From an uncultured Bacilli bacterium (lineage in GTDB: Bacteria > Bacillota_I > Bacilli_A > RF39 > UBA660), in the NCBI GenBank assembly GCA_947624845.1, contig CANQMB010000033.1:1-11049 (forward strand): 11,049 nucleotides of DNA. The letters are read 5' to 3'. A program made the position numbers and the translations under genes. The stretch's first letter is position 1, and every line of letters begins with the position of its first letter. Positions 1-6,479 of this stretch are shown here, in pieces. The notes under the pieces are model-generated. The model did not search any database and was not told the DNA's origin. It was given only the letters and a program-made list of their open reading frames with translations.

Positions 1-703
1 CTCCATTAGGCGCAATTCCTCCTCCTAAATTTTTAATTAAAGAACCCACAATAATATCCGCTCCAACTTCTAATGGTGAAGTCGTATCGACAAATTCACA
101 ATAACAATTATCCACCATAATAATCACGTTAGAATCAATCGTTCTTATTTTTTTAACCACTTGAGAAATTTGATTATTCGTTATACTTTTTCTAGTGGAA
201 TATCCTTTAGATCGTTGGATTTCAATGACTTTTATTTTCTTCTTTTTTAATACTTCTTCAATCTGAGGATAATCAAAATCATCTTGAATCAAGTCAATTT
301 GCTGATAAGAAATTCCAAATGATTTTAAACTACTACTATTTTCTTTAATTCCAATGACTTCATCTAATGTATCATAAGGTTTCCCTGTGATACTAAGAAG
401 TGTATCTCCAGGTCTTAATAGAGCAAATAAACAGACGGTTAGAGCATGACTTCCAGAGATAAACTGTCCTCGAACCAAGGCTTTTTCAGCACCTAAAATC
501 CGGGCAAAAATTTTTTCAATTTTATCTCTTCCAGTATCATTATATCCATACCCTGTCGTCGATGAAAAATCACTTTCTGTCAAAGCTACTTCATGAAAAG
601 CATCCAACACTTTTTTACTATTGATTTCTTCTATTTTTGCAATTTTTTCAAATTCTCCTTTGACTTTTTCTTCCGCCTTCAAAAAAATCTTTTCTATATC
701 CAT
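1..703 (-). CDS. ynbB: YnbB-type PLP enzyme (methionine gamma-lyase family), N-terminal 234 residues, cut by window edge
   Basis: Translating the minus strand from the ATG at 703 gives an unbroken frame to the window edge, 234 residues of a family normally a little over 400 long. It is a fold-type I PLP enzyme of the family once called aluminium resistance protein. Visible landmarks are GYGYNDTGRD (51-60), VRGQFISGSHAL (77-88), RPGDTLL (97-103), VDNCYCEFVD (197-206, with D198 as likely partner of the PLP ring nitrogen) and GSLIKNLGGGIAPNG (220-234, with K224 as likely Schiff-base lysine). The spacing of 26 residues between D198 and K224 fits the fold. The start overlaps the stop of the SDR gene (TAATG), so the two are probably translationally coupled. 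In B. subtilis YnbB is required for EF-P Lys32 modification. The family name is well supported, but the exact reaction is not known from sequence. Confidence 0.9.
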   Translation of the reverse strand, partial: MDIEKIFLKAEEKVKGEFEKIAKIEEINSKKVLDAFHEVALTESDFSSTTGYGYNDTGRDKIEKIFARILGAEKALVRGQFISGSHALTVCLFALLRPGDTLLSITGKPYDTLDEVIGIKENSSSLKSFGISYQQIDLIQDDFDYPQIEEVLKKKKIKVIEIQRSKGYSTRKSITNNQISQVVKKIRTIDSNVIIMVDNCYCEFVDTTSPLEVGADIIVGSLIKNLGGGIAPNG

Positions 704-1437
704 TAGCGTACGCCTCCATCTACGGTAATGACCGTATTATTAATATAACTAGCTTCCTCACTGGCTAAAAAATAAATCACATTGGCCACTTCCTTCGCAC
801 TTCCCAATCGTCTTAGATAAATCTTCTCTTTTTCCATTTCCAAAAATTCAGCGTCCATTCCTTCTGTTTCTTTTTTCGTTCCAATAAACCCAGGGGCAAC
901 CGCGTTAACGCGTATATAAGGCTGATAAGCATATGACAGATTATTCGTCAAAGATAAAATTGCTTTTTTAGAAGCATCATAATCCAAAGTCATTGGATAA
1001 TATTGATTTTTCGCATTCGTAGAAGATAGATTAATAATCACGCCCTTTTTCTTTTCATACATAAAATCTCCAACATATTTACTCATCAAAAAAGTTCCTA
1101 CGACATTTACTTCTAATGTTTCCATAAAATGAATCTTTTCTTTTGACGCATATAGCGAATCTTTACAATAGGCAGCATTATTGACTAAAACATCAATTGT
1201 ACCAAAAATTTCGATTGCTTTTTTTACGACTGTTTTTATCTCTTCTTCCTCTTTCAAATCACAATGAAACATTTCTACTTGTACGTCATATTTTTTCTTT
1301 ATTTCTGTAACAAACTGTTCCATTTGTTTTTGGTGTTGATGATAAGTGAGTATTAAAGAATATTGATTTTTAGCAAATATTTCTGCCGTTTTTTCTCCGA
1401 TTTCCGATGTAGCACCGGTAATTAAAACTGTTTTCAT
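703..1437 (-). CDS. SDR-family NAD(P)-dependent oxidoreductase, candidate YmfI-like EF-P modification reductase
   Basis: This is a classical short-chain dehydrogenase/reductase of 244 residues from the chosen start. The cofactor motif TGATSEIG is at 7-14, NNAA at 86-89, the structural Asn at 111, the catalytic Ser in LSST (137-140), the YxxxK pair at Y153 and K157, and APG at 181-183. All catalytic residues are present. I chose the ATG at 1437 because GGAGG lies 5 bases upstream. A longer reading from a TTG at 1452 would place this ribosome-binding site inside the gene and begin upstream of the predicted transcript start. It resembles FabG broadly, so a fatty-acid or sugar role cannot be excluded. 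Its position between efp and a YnbB-type gene suggests the YmfI role, reduction of a ketone intermediate on EF-P; this is inference from context. Confidence 0.9.
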   Translation of the reverse strand: MKTVLITGATSEIGEKTAEIFAKNQYSLILTYHQHQKQMEQFVTEIKKKYDVQVEMFHCDLKEEEEIKTVVKKAIEIFGTIDVLVNNAAYCKDSLYASKEKIHFMETLEVNVVGTFLMSKYVGDFMYEKKKGVIINLSSTNAKNQYYPMTLDYDASKKAILSLTNNLSYAYQPYIRVNAVAPGFIGTKKETEGMDAEFLEMEKEKIYLRRLGSAKEVANVIYFLASEEASYINNTVITVDGGVR

Positions 1438-1440
1438 ATT

Positions 1441-1447
1441 TTCCTCC
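1441..1447 (-). promoter_or_regulatory. Ribosome-binding site of the SDR gene
   Basis: On the minus strand GGAGGAA lies just before the ATG at 1437. It decides the start against the TTG at 1452, which would give five extra residues. Confidence 0.75.
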
Positions 1448-1456
1448 ATCAAAGTG

Positions 1457-1485
1457 ATTATAGCAAAGAAAAAAGTAGTTCACAA
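1457..1485 (-). promoter_or_regulatory. Promoter of the SDR-ynbB pair, overlapping the efp terminator
   Basis: Read on the minus strand, TTGTGA (1485-1480) and a perfect TATAAT (1462-1457) are separated by 17 bases. Transcription would begin near 1450, giving a leader of only about 13 bases that holds the GGAGG site. The -35 lies in the loop and 3' arm of the efp terminator hairpin. The -35 matches the consensus at four of six bases. Confidence 0.6.
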
Positions 1486-1491
1486 CTACTT
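1465..1491 (-). terminator. Rho-independent terminator of efp
   Basis: Immediately after the efp stop codon the minus strand reads AAGTAGTT, GTG loop, AACTACTT, then TTTTCTTT. The 8-base-pair stem is perfect but has only two GC pairs, so termination may be leaky and some read-through into the SDR gene is likely. Confidence 0.6.
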
Positions 1492-1494
1492 ACT

Positions 1495-2052
1495 TTAGGC
1501 ACGAGATGAATATTTTCCATCCGCTGTAGTTACTAAAATTTTTTCTCCTTGTTCAATAAATAAAGGAACTTTTACTACCAATCCAGTTTCTACTGTCGCA
1601 TCTTTTAATGCATTATTTGTCGTGTTTCCACGAACTGCTGGTTCAGTTTCTACCACTGTAAATTCTACTTTATCTGGAAGGTCGATTCCTAGGAGTTCTC
1701 CTTCATATAAAATAACATAAACATTCATATTTTCAATCAAATATTGAACGCTATCTCCTATTTGATCTTTTTTAAGTTCCAATTGCTCGTAAGTTTCCAT
1801 ATTCATAAAAAAATAAGTATCTCCTGTATTATATAAATACTGAGCATTCATTTTATTAATATTGGCTTTTTCAAATTTAACATTCGTATTAAAAGTTCTT
1901 TCAATAATTCCACCAGTTCTTAAATTACGAAGTTTCGTTTTCATAAAAGCGGAACCTTTTCCAGGTTTTACATGCAAAAATTCCACAACCTGATAAATAT
2001 TTCCTTCGATCATTAAAGTCATTCCGTTTTTAATTTCATTTACGTTGATCAT
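1495..2052 (-). CDS. efp: Translation elongation factor P
   Basis: Full-length EF-P of 185 residues, the normal size. It binds ribosomes stalled on polyproline and promotes peptide-bond formation. The N-terminal KOW-like domain carries the loop HVKPGKGSAF with Lys32 at its tip, the position modified in other bacteria. The middle OB domain and the C-terminal domain ending in DGKYSSRA are both complete. The Gly-Lys-Gly loop and overall sequence are of the Bacillus type, in which Lys32 receives 5-aminopentanol. The ATG at 2052 has AAAGGAG upstream at proper distance. It follows rpmG by 41 bases with no clear hairpin between, so the two are probably co-transcribed. A terminator follows directly, and then the SDR and YnbB genes that may modify it. 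Confidence 0.98.
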   Translation of the reverse strand: MINVNEIKNGMTLMIEGNIYQVVEFLHVKPGKGSAFMKTKLRNLRTGGIIERTFNTNVKFEKANINKMNAQYLYNTGDTYFFMNMETYEQLELKKDQIGDSVQYLIENMNVYVILYEGELLGIDLPDKVEFTVVETEPAVRGNTTNNALKDATVETGLVVKVPLFIEQGEKILVTTADGKYSSRA

Positions 2053-2093
2053 ACTTTACTCCTTTCCAGAAAAAAAATTACAAACTCTCGTTT

Positions 2094-2258
2094 TTATTTT
2101 TTTTCTTTATGCATTGTATGTTTTTTACATCTAGAACAATATTTACTAATCTCTAGACGGTCTGTCGTATTTTTAATATTTTTTGAAACGCGATAATTTT
2201 CTTCGCCACATTCACTACAAACAAGAGTTTTCTTTTGTCTGTTTCCAAGTTTTGCCAT
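2094..2258 (-). CDS. rpmG: 50S ribosomal protein L33
   Basis: A 54-residue L33, the normal length for the family. It has two CxxC pairs, C14/C17 and C41/C44, so it is the zinc-binding (C+) form. The core NIKNTTDRLEISKYC and the ending KKHTMHKE are typical. The true start is the ATG at 2258, with AAGGAGGG placed five bases upstream. A longer open frame to 2312 begins inside the -35 box and would run through both the promoter and the ribosome-binding site, so I reject it. Bacillota often have several L33 copies, and loss of zinc ligands in one copy can be tied to zinc-starvation control. This copy keeps all ligands. It heads the transcript that also carries efp. Confidence 0.97.
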   Translation of the reverse strand: MAKLGNRQKKTLVCSECGEENYRVSKNIKNTTDRLEISKYCSRCKKHTMHKEKK

Positions 2259-2263
2259 ACGAT

Positions 2264-2271
2264 CCCTCCTT
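2264..2271 (-). promoter_or_regulatory. Strong ribosome-binding site of rpmG
   Basis: AAGGAGGG on the minus strand, five bases before the ATG at 2258. It fixes the 54-residue L33 as the gene product. Confidence 0.85.
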
Positions 2272-2283
2272 ACATCTATTGGT

Positions 2284-2312
2284 ATTATAACAGAAATGTT
2301 TCTTTTTGCCAA
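2284..2312 (-). promoter_or_regulatory. Strong sigma-A-type promoter for rpmG-efp
   Basis: On the minus strand TTGGCA (2312-2307) and TATAAT (2289-2284) have a 17-base spacer, so five of six and six of six consensus bases match. Transcription would begin near 2277, leaving a leader of about 20 bases before the L33 start. An 8-base inverted repeat overlaps the -35 and the spacer. Confidence 0.8.
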
Positions 2313-2318
2313 ACATTT
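2294..2318. repeat. Inverted repeat across the rpmG promoter, weak terminator or operator
   Basis: AAATGTTT (2294-2301 as its complement partner) and AAACATTT (2311-2318) are perfect 8-base arms around a 9-base loop. It lies 9 bases after the stop of the 292-residue gene. As RNA it is a hairpin followed by a mixed, only partly U-rich tail (UUUCUGUUAU-like), so it could be a weak terminator for the PBP operon. As DNA it covers the -35 and most of the spacer and could be an operator. The sequence does not decide between these. Confidence 0.45.
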
Positions 2319-2326
2319 TCTATATT

Positions 2327-3205
2327 TTATGATGGAAGATATGTTTTTATTTTCTTTGTCATTATTTTTGTTTTACTAGCTTTTTTATCTTTTTCTTTCA
2401 TACAATCCATTTTATTTAATACATCATATAAAGTAGATTTCAAATTTTCATATTCAGAATCAATTTTCTGCTCGTCTTTTTTATAAATATCTTCTACTTT
2501 TTCTAAAGATTCTTGTCGAATGGTATTTAATACTGATAAAAATCTACGAATATTGTCCTCTTGCCCTGTGAGAACTACTTTTTCTAAATCAGTCGATTGA
2601 TAAACAGCATTCTTTAAAACGAGCATTCCCGTTGTTTCAATGGAAGAATCCCTTAAAAATATCTGATCTGCTTCTTGGAAATTGATGACAAAATCAGAAG
2701 AGATTCCAACCGAATCCAAATACATATACTTAGTATCCATTTTTATATAACTTTGATTTATATTTCCATTTTTTAAATAAATATTTTTTGTATGAATATC
2801 ACTAAATCTACTATTAAAACCGAAGTTTTCTAAGAAAAAATCATAACTTTTCCCATGATATCCATTCTGATAAGAATTATTTTCTTCCAAAAAAACTTGA
2901 AAATTCTTTGTATCTTCAAATGAAATTGTATTGGATTTTCCTCTCCAATGTGGATTTTTCAAATCAATAGATCCAAATTTATAATGCGTATGTTGTGCCT
3001 GAAAGGTACAATCTTGAAAAAAAATTTCCGTATCTTTATTTTCACATTCTACGGATGTTAAATTATGAAAAACAAGATTTTTACATTCCAAAGAAAGAAT
3101 TTCTTTTGGAATTTTTAATGAATAACTTTCTAAATCTACTACATAATCTATATTTATAATTTCCCCATTTTCTTTCTTTTTTGCTTTTACAACAATATTT
3201 TCCAT
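2327..3205 (-). CDS. Hypothetical protein with beta-solenoid-like middle and helical basic C-terminus
   Basis: I do not recognise this 292-residue protein. There is no signal peptide or membrane segment, so it is probably cytosolic. Residues from about 20 to 220 are a run of short beta-prone segments alternating with Asn/Ser/Asp turns, with repeated patterns such as NIYLKNGNI, YMYLDSVGI, QIFLRDSSI and LVLKNAVY. This looks like a right-handed beta-helix or similar solenoid. The region from about 225 to 275 is charged and probably coiled-coil, and the end is Lys-rich. The start at 3205 is set by AGGAGGAG seven bases upstream, and a longer reading to 3235 would overlap the PBP end. It follows the PBP stop by 13 bases, so the two form one transcript. 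That suggests a link to envelope work, but the sequence alone shows no function. Confidence 0.8.
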   Translation of the reverse strand: MENIVVKAKKKENGEIINIDYVVDLESYSLKIPKEILSLECKNLVFHNLTSVECENKDTEIFFQDCTFQAQHTHYKFGSIDLKNPHWRGKSNTISFEDTKNFQVFLEENNSYQNGYHGKSYDFFLENFGFNSRFSDIHTKNIYLKNGNINQSYIKMDTKYMYLDSVGISSDFVINFQEADQIFLRDSSIETTGMLVLKNAVYQSTDLEKVVLTGQEDNIRRFLSVLNTIRQESLEKVEDIYKKDEQKIDSEYENLKSTLYDVLNKMDCMKEKDKKASKTKIMTKKIKTYLPS

Positions 3206-3212
3206 GAATAGA

Positions 3213-3220
3213 CTCCTCCT
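3213..3220 (-). promoter_or_regulatory. Ribosome-binding site of the 292-residue gene, overlapping the PBP stop codon
   Basis: AGGAGGAG on the minus strand, seven bases before the ATG at 3205. Its first bases fall within the TAG stop (3221-3219) of the PBP gene, so the two genes are tightly linked. It fixes the start at 3205. Confidence 0.8.
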
Positions 3221-5288
3221 ATGGATATAATTCAAAAAATTTACTGCTCACTTCTTTGGTAATTCTCATTGTCACTAAAGAAGCATAATTAGTGGCCGTA
3301 TTTGGGTTAGAAGAATTGGGTGAAGTGACTGTAATGGTCATTTTTGGATTATTGGTTGGTGCATAACCAATAAAGGCGGTTGAAATCGTCTCTGTATCAA
3401 TTTTTCCATCTTGATCCGTATCAATAAAACTTTGAGAAGTTCCTGTTTTTCCAGAAGGATCAAATTGATCTTCCATATAATTTCGTCCATAACCTCCAGG
3501 GCTCATAGTCACCGCATGAAACCCTTCTTTTACTCGATTTAAATACTCCTCTTTCGTATCAATCGTATTTAATACATTGGTTTTAAATGTATATATGACA
3601 TCACCCATCTGACTCCCCTTGGTCGATTTTCTGACCTCTTTTAATAAATGCGGTTGAAGTCTTTTTCCACCATTCGCAATAGCAGTAATGTATTGAGAAA
3701 GTTGAATTGGCGTATAAGTTTCATATTGCCCCATCACAAAATCTAACAAATTTCCTGCTTGTGTATCTTTGCTTGTATACCCAAGGGATTCAATTGGAAG
3801 ATCAATTCCCGTCTTAACCCCAAGGCCAAAAGAATGATACATATTTCGGTATTTATCAAAAGCTTCTTGACTAAAGGGAAGCCCCATTCCTCGTTGATAT
3901 TCTTTTCCGACCACCCGCATGGCAATTTTAAATTGATAGACATTACTAGACTTGGCAAGGGCTGTAATATCATTAATTCTTCCCAATGTCTGAGAAGAAC
4001 ATTTTTCAGGTGTTCCAGCAATTTTTACGCATTCGTCAATCATATATTCTCCAATTTGAACAGCCCCTTCATTATAACCGACCAACATAGAGGCTCCTTT
4101 GACAACAGACCCTGGTGTCATTGGAGAAGTAAGTAAGGAAGGAGAATAATCGCGAATTTCATAATGTCCATCCATATTGACCACCTGTTTTCCTGCCATC
4201 GCTAAAATCTCTCCTGTATTGGGTTCCTGGATAATGACAAAACTGTGATTATAATAGTTGGTGTTTGGTTCTCCTTTCGCTCTTAAAATCTGTTCTCCTA
4301 AAATTCTTTCTACTTCCTGTTGTAGATGAATATCAATCGATAGAACAATATCATTTCCTCGAGTTCCTTCCTCTAATAGTTTTAATTCATGACGATTCAT
4401 CACTTGATAAACATCCTTTTTTCCATGTAAATATTCCTCATATTGTTTTTCTAAATAAGAAATTCCAACTCGATCGTTTAAAGAATATCCTTTCGATAAA
4501 TAATAATCTTTTTCTTCCAGAGGAATTCCTGAAGTTGAAGAAGAAACATTTCCTAAAAACGTCCGAAAAGTATCTCCATAAGGATAGACTCTCTCCCAAT
4601 CTAATTTGACATTAAATCCACCTAAAGTTTGATTATTCTCTGCAATATAAGCATATTCTTCATCAGATACATCTTGATTTTTAATAATTTTTTCATCATA
4701 CGTATACCCTTTATTCATTAAATAATATAAGTAAGCCGCCTTCTTATCCTGATCAGTTAAAGTATTTAAATCTTCTTCTCGAATTCTTTCTATTTCCATA
4801 TTTTTAATTTCATCTAAAGAAATTTCCTTCGCATTATATTTTTGCCATTCATCATCCGTAATGTATTTTTTCACTTTTTTGGGATGAATTTCTGCATAGA
4901 ACTCTCTCATATTTCTATCTTCTAATTTAGAAAAATCAATATTTAAATGAGGAGAGACCGTATAGGCAAGATGAATTTCTTCTTGAGTCGTTGCCTGTTT
5001 ATCTTTTTTATAATAAATTGTTTTTATCGCTTTGTTATCTACCAATAAATTACCATTTCGATCATAAATTCTTCCTCTAGGAGAAGATGGCCCTTCCACT
5101 TTCGTATAAGTTAATTGTTTTAAACTTTTCTGATATTTTTTTTGATGTAGAATCATTACATTTCCCAATTGAATAATTAGATAAAGAAAAACTAAAAGAA
5201 GAAAAGACGCAAAAAGCAACCATCTTTTTTTAGAGAAGGATTCTATTTTAGAAATTGTTCTTTTTTTCTTATTTAGTTTTTTTCTCAT
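3219..5288 (-). CDS. Class B penicillin-binding protein (PBP2-like transpeptidase)
   Basis: A D,D-transpeptidase that cross-links peptidoglycan outside the membrane. Numbering from the chosen start (689 residues), a basic cytosolic N-terminus is followed by one membrane helix at about 23-47. Next comes the pedestal domain beginning SPRGRIYDRNG (69-79), then YPYGDTFRTFLGNV and NDRVGISYLE in the dimerisation region. The transpeptidase domain has SVVK (S394, K397), SSN (447-449) and KTGTS (614-618), so the active site is complete. Length and pedestal fit PBP2/PbpA-type elongation enzymes, but a division role (FtsI type) is not excluded because no rodA or ftsW is in view. The ATG at 5288 has AAAGG nine bases upstream, while an ATG at 5297 would sit directly on it. 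After KTGTS comes DTDQDGKIDTE, an EF-hand-like calcium loop. It is divergent from the plus-strand gene and is followed by the 292-residue gene. Confidence 0.93.
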   Translation of the reverse strand: MRKKLNKKKRTISKIESFSKKRWLLFASFLLLVFLYLIIQLGNVMILHQKKYQKSLKQLTYTKVEGPSSPRGRIYDRNGNLLVDNKAIKTIYYKKDKQATTQEEIHLAYTVSPHLNIDFSKLEDRNMREFYAEIHPKKVKKYITDDEWQKYNAKEISLDEIKNMEIERIREEDLNTLTDQDKKAAYLYYLMNKGYTYDEKIIKNQDVSDEEYAYIAENNQTLGGFNVKLDWERVYPYGDTFRTFLGNVSSSTSGIPLEEKDYYLSKGYSLNDRVGISYLEKQYEEYLHGKKDVYQVMNRHELKLLEEGTRGNDIVLSIDIHLQQEVERILGEQILRAKGEPNTNYYNHSFVIIQEPNTGEILAMAGKQVVNMDGHYEIRDYSPSLLTSPMTPGSVVKGASMLVGYNEGAVQIGEYMIDECVKIAGTPEKCSSQTLGRINDITALAKSSNVYQFKIAMRVVGKEYQRGMGLPFSQEAFDKYRNMYHSFGLGVKTGIDLPIESLGYTSKDTQAGNLLDFVMGQYETYTPIQLSQYITAIANGGKRLQPHLLKEVRKSTKGSQMGDVIYTFKTNVLNTIDTKEEYLNRVKEGFHAVTMSPGGYGRNYMEDQFDPSGKTGTSQSFIDTDQDGKIDTETISTAFIGYAPTNNPKMTITVTSPNSSNPNTATNYASLVTMRITKEVSSKFFELYP

Positions 5289-5338
5289 CCGAATCATCCT
5301 TTCTTTTTTTATGCATATATTAACATGAGGAGAAATTT

Positions 5339-5596
5339 ATGTACGAAAAATTCATTGAAGATTCACTTACTTCTTTAAAAGAAAGCGATATTAAAAATTA
5401 CGCAAAGCGAGAGGGGATTTCTTTAAGTAATGAGGAGACGAAAATCATCGATCAATTTATTCGAAAATATTATAAAGAATTATTAAAAGAAGAGGGTCTC
5501 CAAACATTACAAAAATTAAAATCTGTCCTTAGTATACCTCTTTATCAAGAAATTGAAAAGAAATATATTACGACAAAAAACAAGTTTTTTAACTAA
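5339..5596 (+). CDS. Small helical hypothetical protein, possibly DUF2624/YqfT-like
   Basis: The only plus-strand gene, 85 residues, almost all helix with many Lys and Glu, no membrane segment and no Cys or Trp. GAGGAG lies six bases before the ATG at 5339, so it is a real gene and not a shadow. The pattern of two helices around DIKNYAKREGISLSNEE, then a long charged helix and a final IEKKY, reminds me of the short DUF2624 proteins (YqfT) of Bacilli. That likeness is from memory and weak. It is divergent from the PBP gene, with 50 bases between starts. I see no clear -35/-10 pair there, although TATATT at 5316-5321 is a possible -10. Its stop overlaps the miaA stop by three bases inside a shared terminator. 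Confidence 0.75.
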   Translation: MYEKFIEDSLTSLKESDIKNYAKREGISLSNEETKIIDQFIRKYYKELLKEEGLQTLQKLKSVLSIPLYQEIEKKYITTKNKFFN

Positions 5597-5608
5597 ACTT
5601 GTTTTTTT
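5575..5608. terminator. Bidirectional terminator of miaA and the plus-strand gene
   Basis: A perfect 13-base inverted repeat, AAAAAACAAGTTT (5575-5587) and AAACTTGTTTTTT (5595-5607), surrounds a 7-base loop. The tails are A-rich on the left and T-rich on the right, so it reads as a terminator on both strands. The stop codons TAA (5594-5596, plus) and TAG (5595-5593, minus) lie at the edge of the loop. Confidence 0.85.
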
Positions 5609-6465
5609 TGGATATACTGATATACCTGATTTACTGTATTTTCAAAATTGGAGAAATCGACATCGAACCACTGCACTTTCATTTGGTGGTGAAAAAAAGT
5701 ATACTGTCGTTTTGCATAATGCCTAGAATTTTTCTTTATTTCCAAAACAATTTCTTCCAAAGATTTCTTATGATTGAAATAATCACAGAACTCTTTATAA
5801 CCGATTCCTGTTTGTAGAGCCTTAGAAGAAGAAAAATATTTTTGATATTTTTTCACTTCCTCTAAAAGACCATTTTTTAACATTTGATCTACTCTATCAT
5901 CAATAATTTTGTATAGATTTTTTCTCTCAGTCGTAAGTCCAATAAAAATTACATCATATAATAAATGATCTTTTTCATGGGTTATCGGTTCCTTGTTTTC
6001 TAATTTATTTAAAAGACGTACTAATCGTTTTCTATTATTTACATGAATATCCGTCGGTTGATATTTTTCTATTTTTTCTAAAATTTCCTGATTTGAAAAA
6101 TTTGCATATTCATGATACGTGGTATTTTCTTTAAATTGATAATCGTATAGTGCTGCTTTTAAATAAAGGCCTGTTCCTCCTACGAGGATGACATTTTTAC
6201 CTCGCTTTTCTATTTCTTCGATTGTTTTTCGACAATCTCTCTGATAATCAAAAACAGTATAAAAATCTTGAATCTCTGCAATATCAAATAAATGATGGGG
6301 AATCTGTTCTTTTTCCTCTTCCCGCACCTTGGCAGTTCCAATATCCAGACCTCGGTATACTTGCATAGAATCTGCGTTTATGATTTCTGCATCTATTTTT
6401 TTGGCAAGCTCCACACTCATTTTTGTTTTTCCAACACCAGTAGGTCCAATAATAGCAACTATCAT
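5593..6465 (-). CDS. miaA: tRNA dimethylallyltransferase
   Basis: Transfers dimethylallyl from DMAPP to N6 of A37 in tRNAs that read UNN codons. The protein has 290 residues, slightly shorter than the usual 300-315. It shows the P-loop GPTGVGKT (7-14), INADSMQVYRGLDIGTAK (29-46, with D32 near the catalytic site), GGTGLY (96-101), NNRKRLVRLL (143-152), TGIGYKEF (219-226) and YAKRQYTFF (250-258). All family landmarks are present. It begins 14 bases after the mutL stop with only a weak GGGA ribosome-binding site, so translation probably depends on read-through from mutL. The mutL-miaA order is also found in B. subtilis and other Bacilli. The gene ends the operon at the shared terminator. Confidence 0.98.
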   Translation of the reverse strand: MIVAIIGPTGVGKTKMSVELAKKIDAEIINADSMQVYRGLDIGTAKVREEEKEQIPHHLFDIAEIQDFYTVFDYQRDCRKTIEEIEKRGKNVILVGGTGLYLKAALYDYQFKENTTYHEYANFSNQEILEKIEKYQPTDIHVNNRKRLVRLLNKLENKEPITHEKDHLLYDVIFIGLTTERKNLYKIIDDRVDQMLKNGLLEEVKKYQKYFSSSKALQTGIGYKEFCDYFNHKKSLEEIVLEIKKNSRHYAKRQYTFFHHQMKVQWFDVDFSNFENTVNQVYQYIQKKQV

Positions 6466-6479
6466 TCTATCCCAACTTT

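Noticed and set aside
1438..1452. Longer SDR start at a TTG (five extra residues)
   Set aside because: It would place the GGAGG ribosome-binding site inside the gene and begin upstream of the predicted transcript start; the ATG at 1437 fits better.
2259..2312. Longer L33 of 72 residues
   Set aside because: The extension begins in the -35 box, runs through the promoter and ribosome-binding site, and is unlike any L33 N-terminus.
2235..2486. Plus-strand open frame of 83 residues rich in Phe and Ile
   Set aside because: Such composition arises when Lys-rich minus-strand genes are read on the opposite strand; it spans the rpmG promoter and both flanking gene ends.
3759..4609. Plus-strand open frames of 125 and 114 residues within the PBP gene, and a minus-strand frame at 3743-4021
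   Set aside because: They overlap a strongly conserved PBP coding region, lack convincing ribosome-binding sites and have no family-like sequence.
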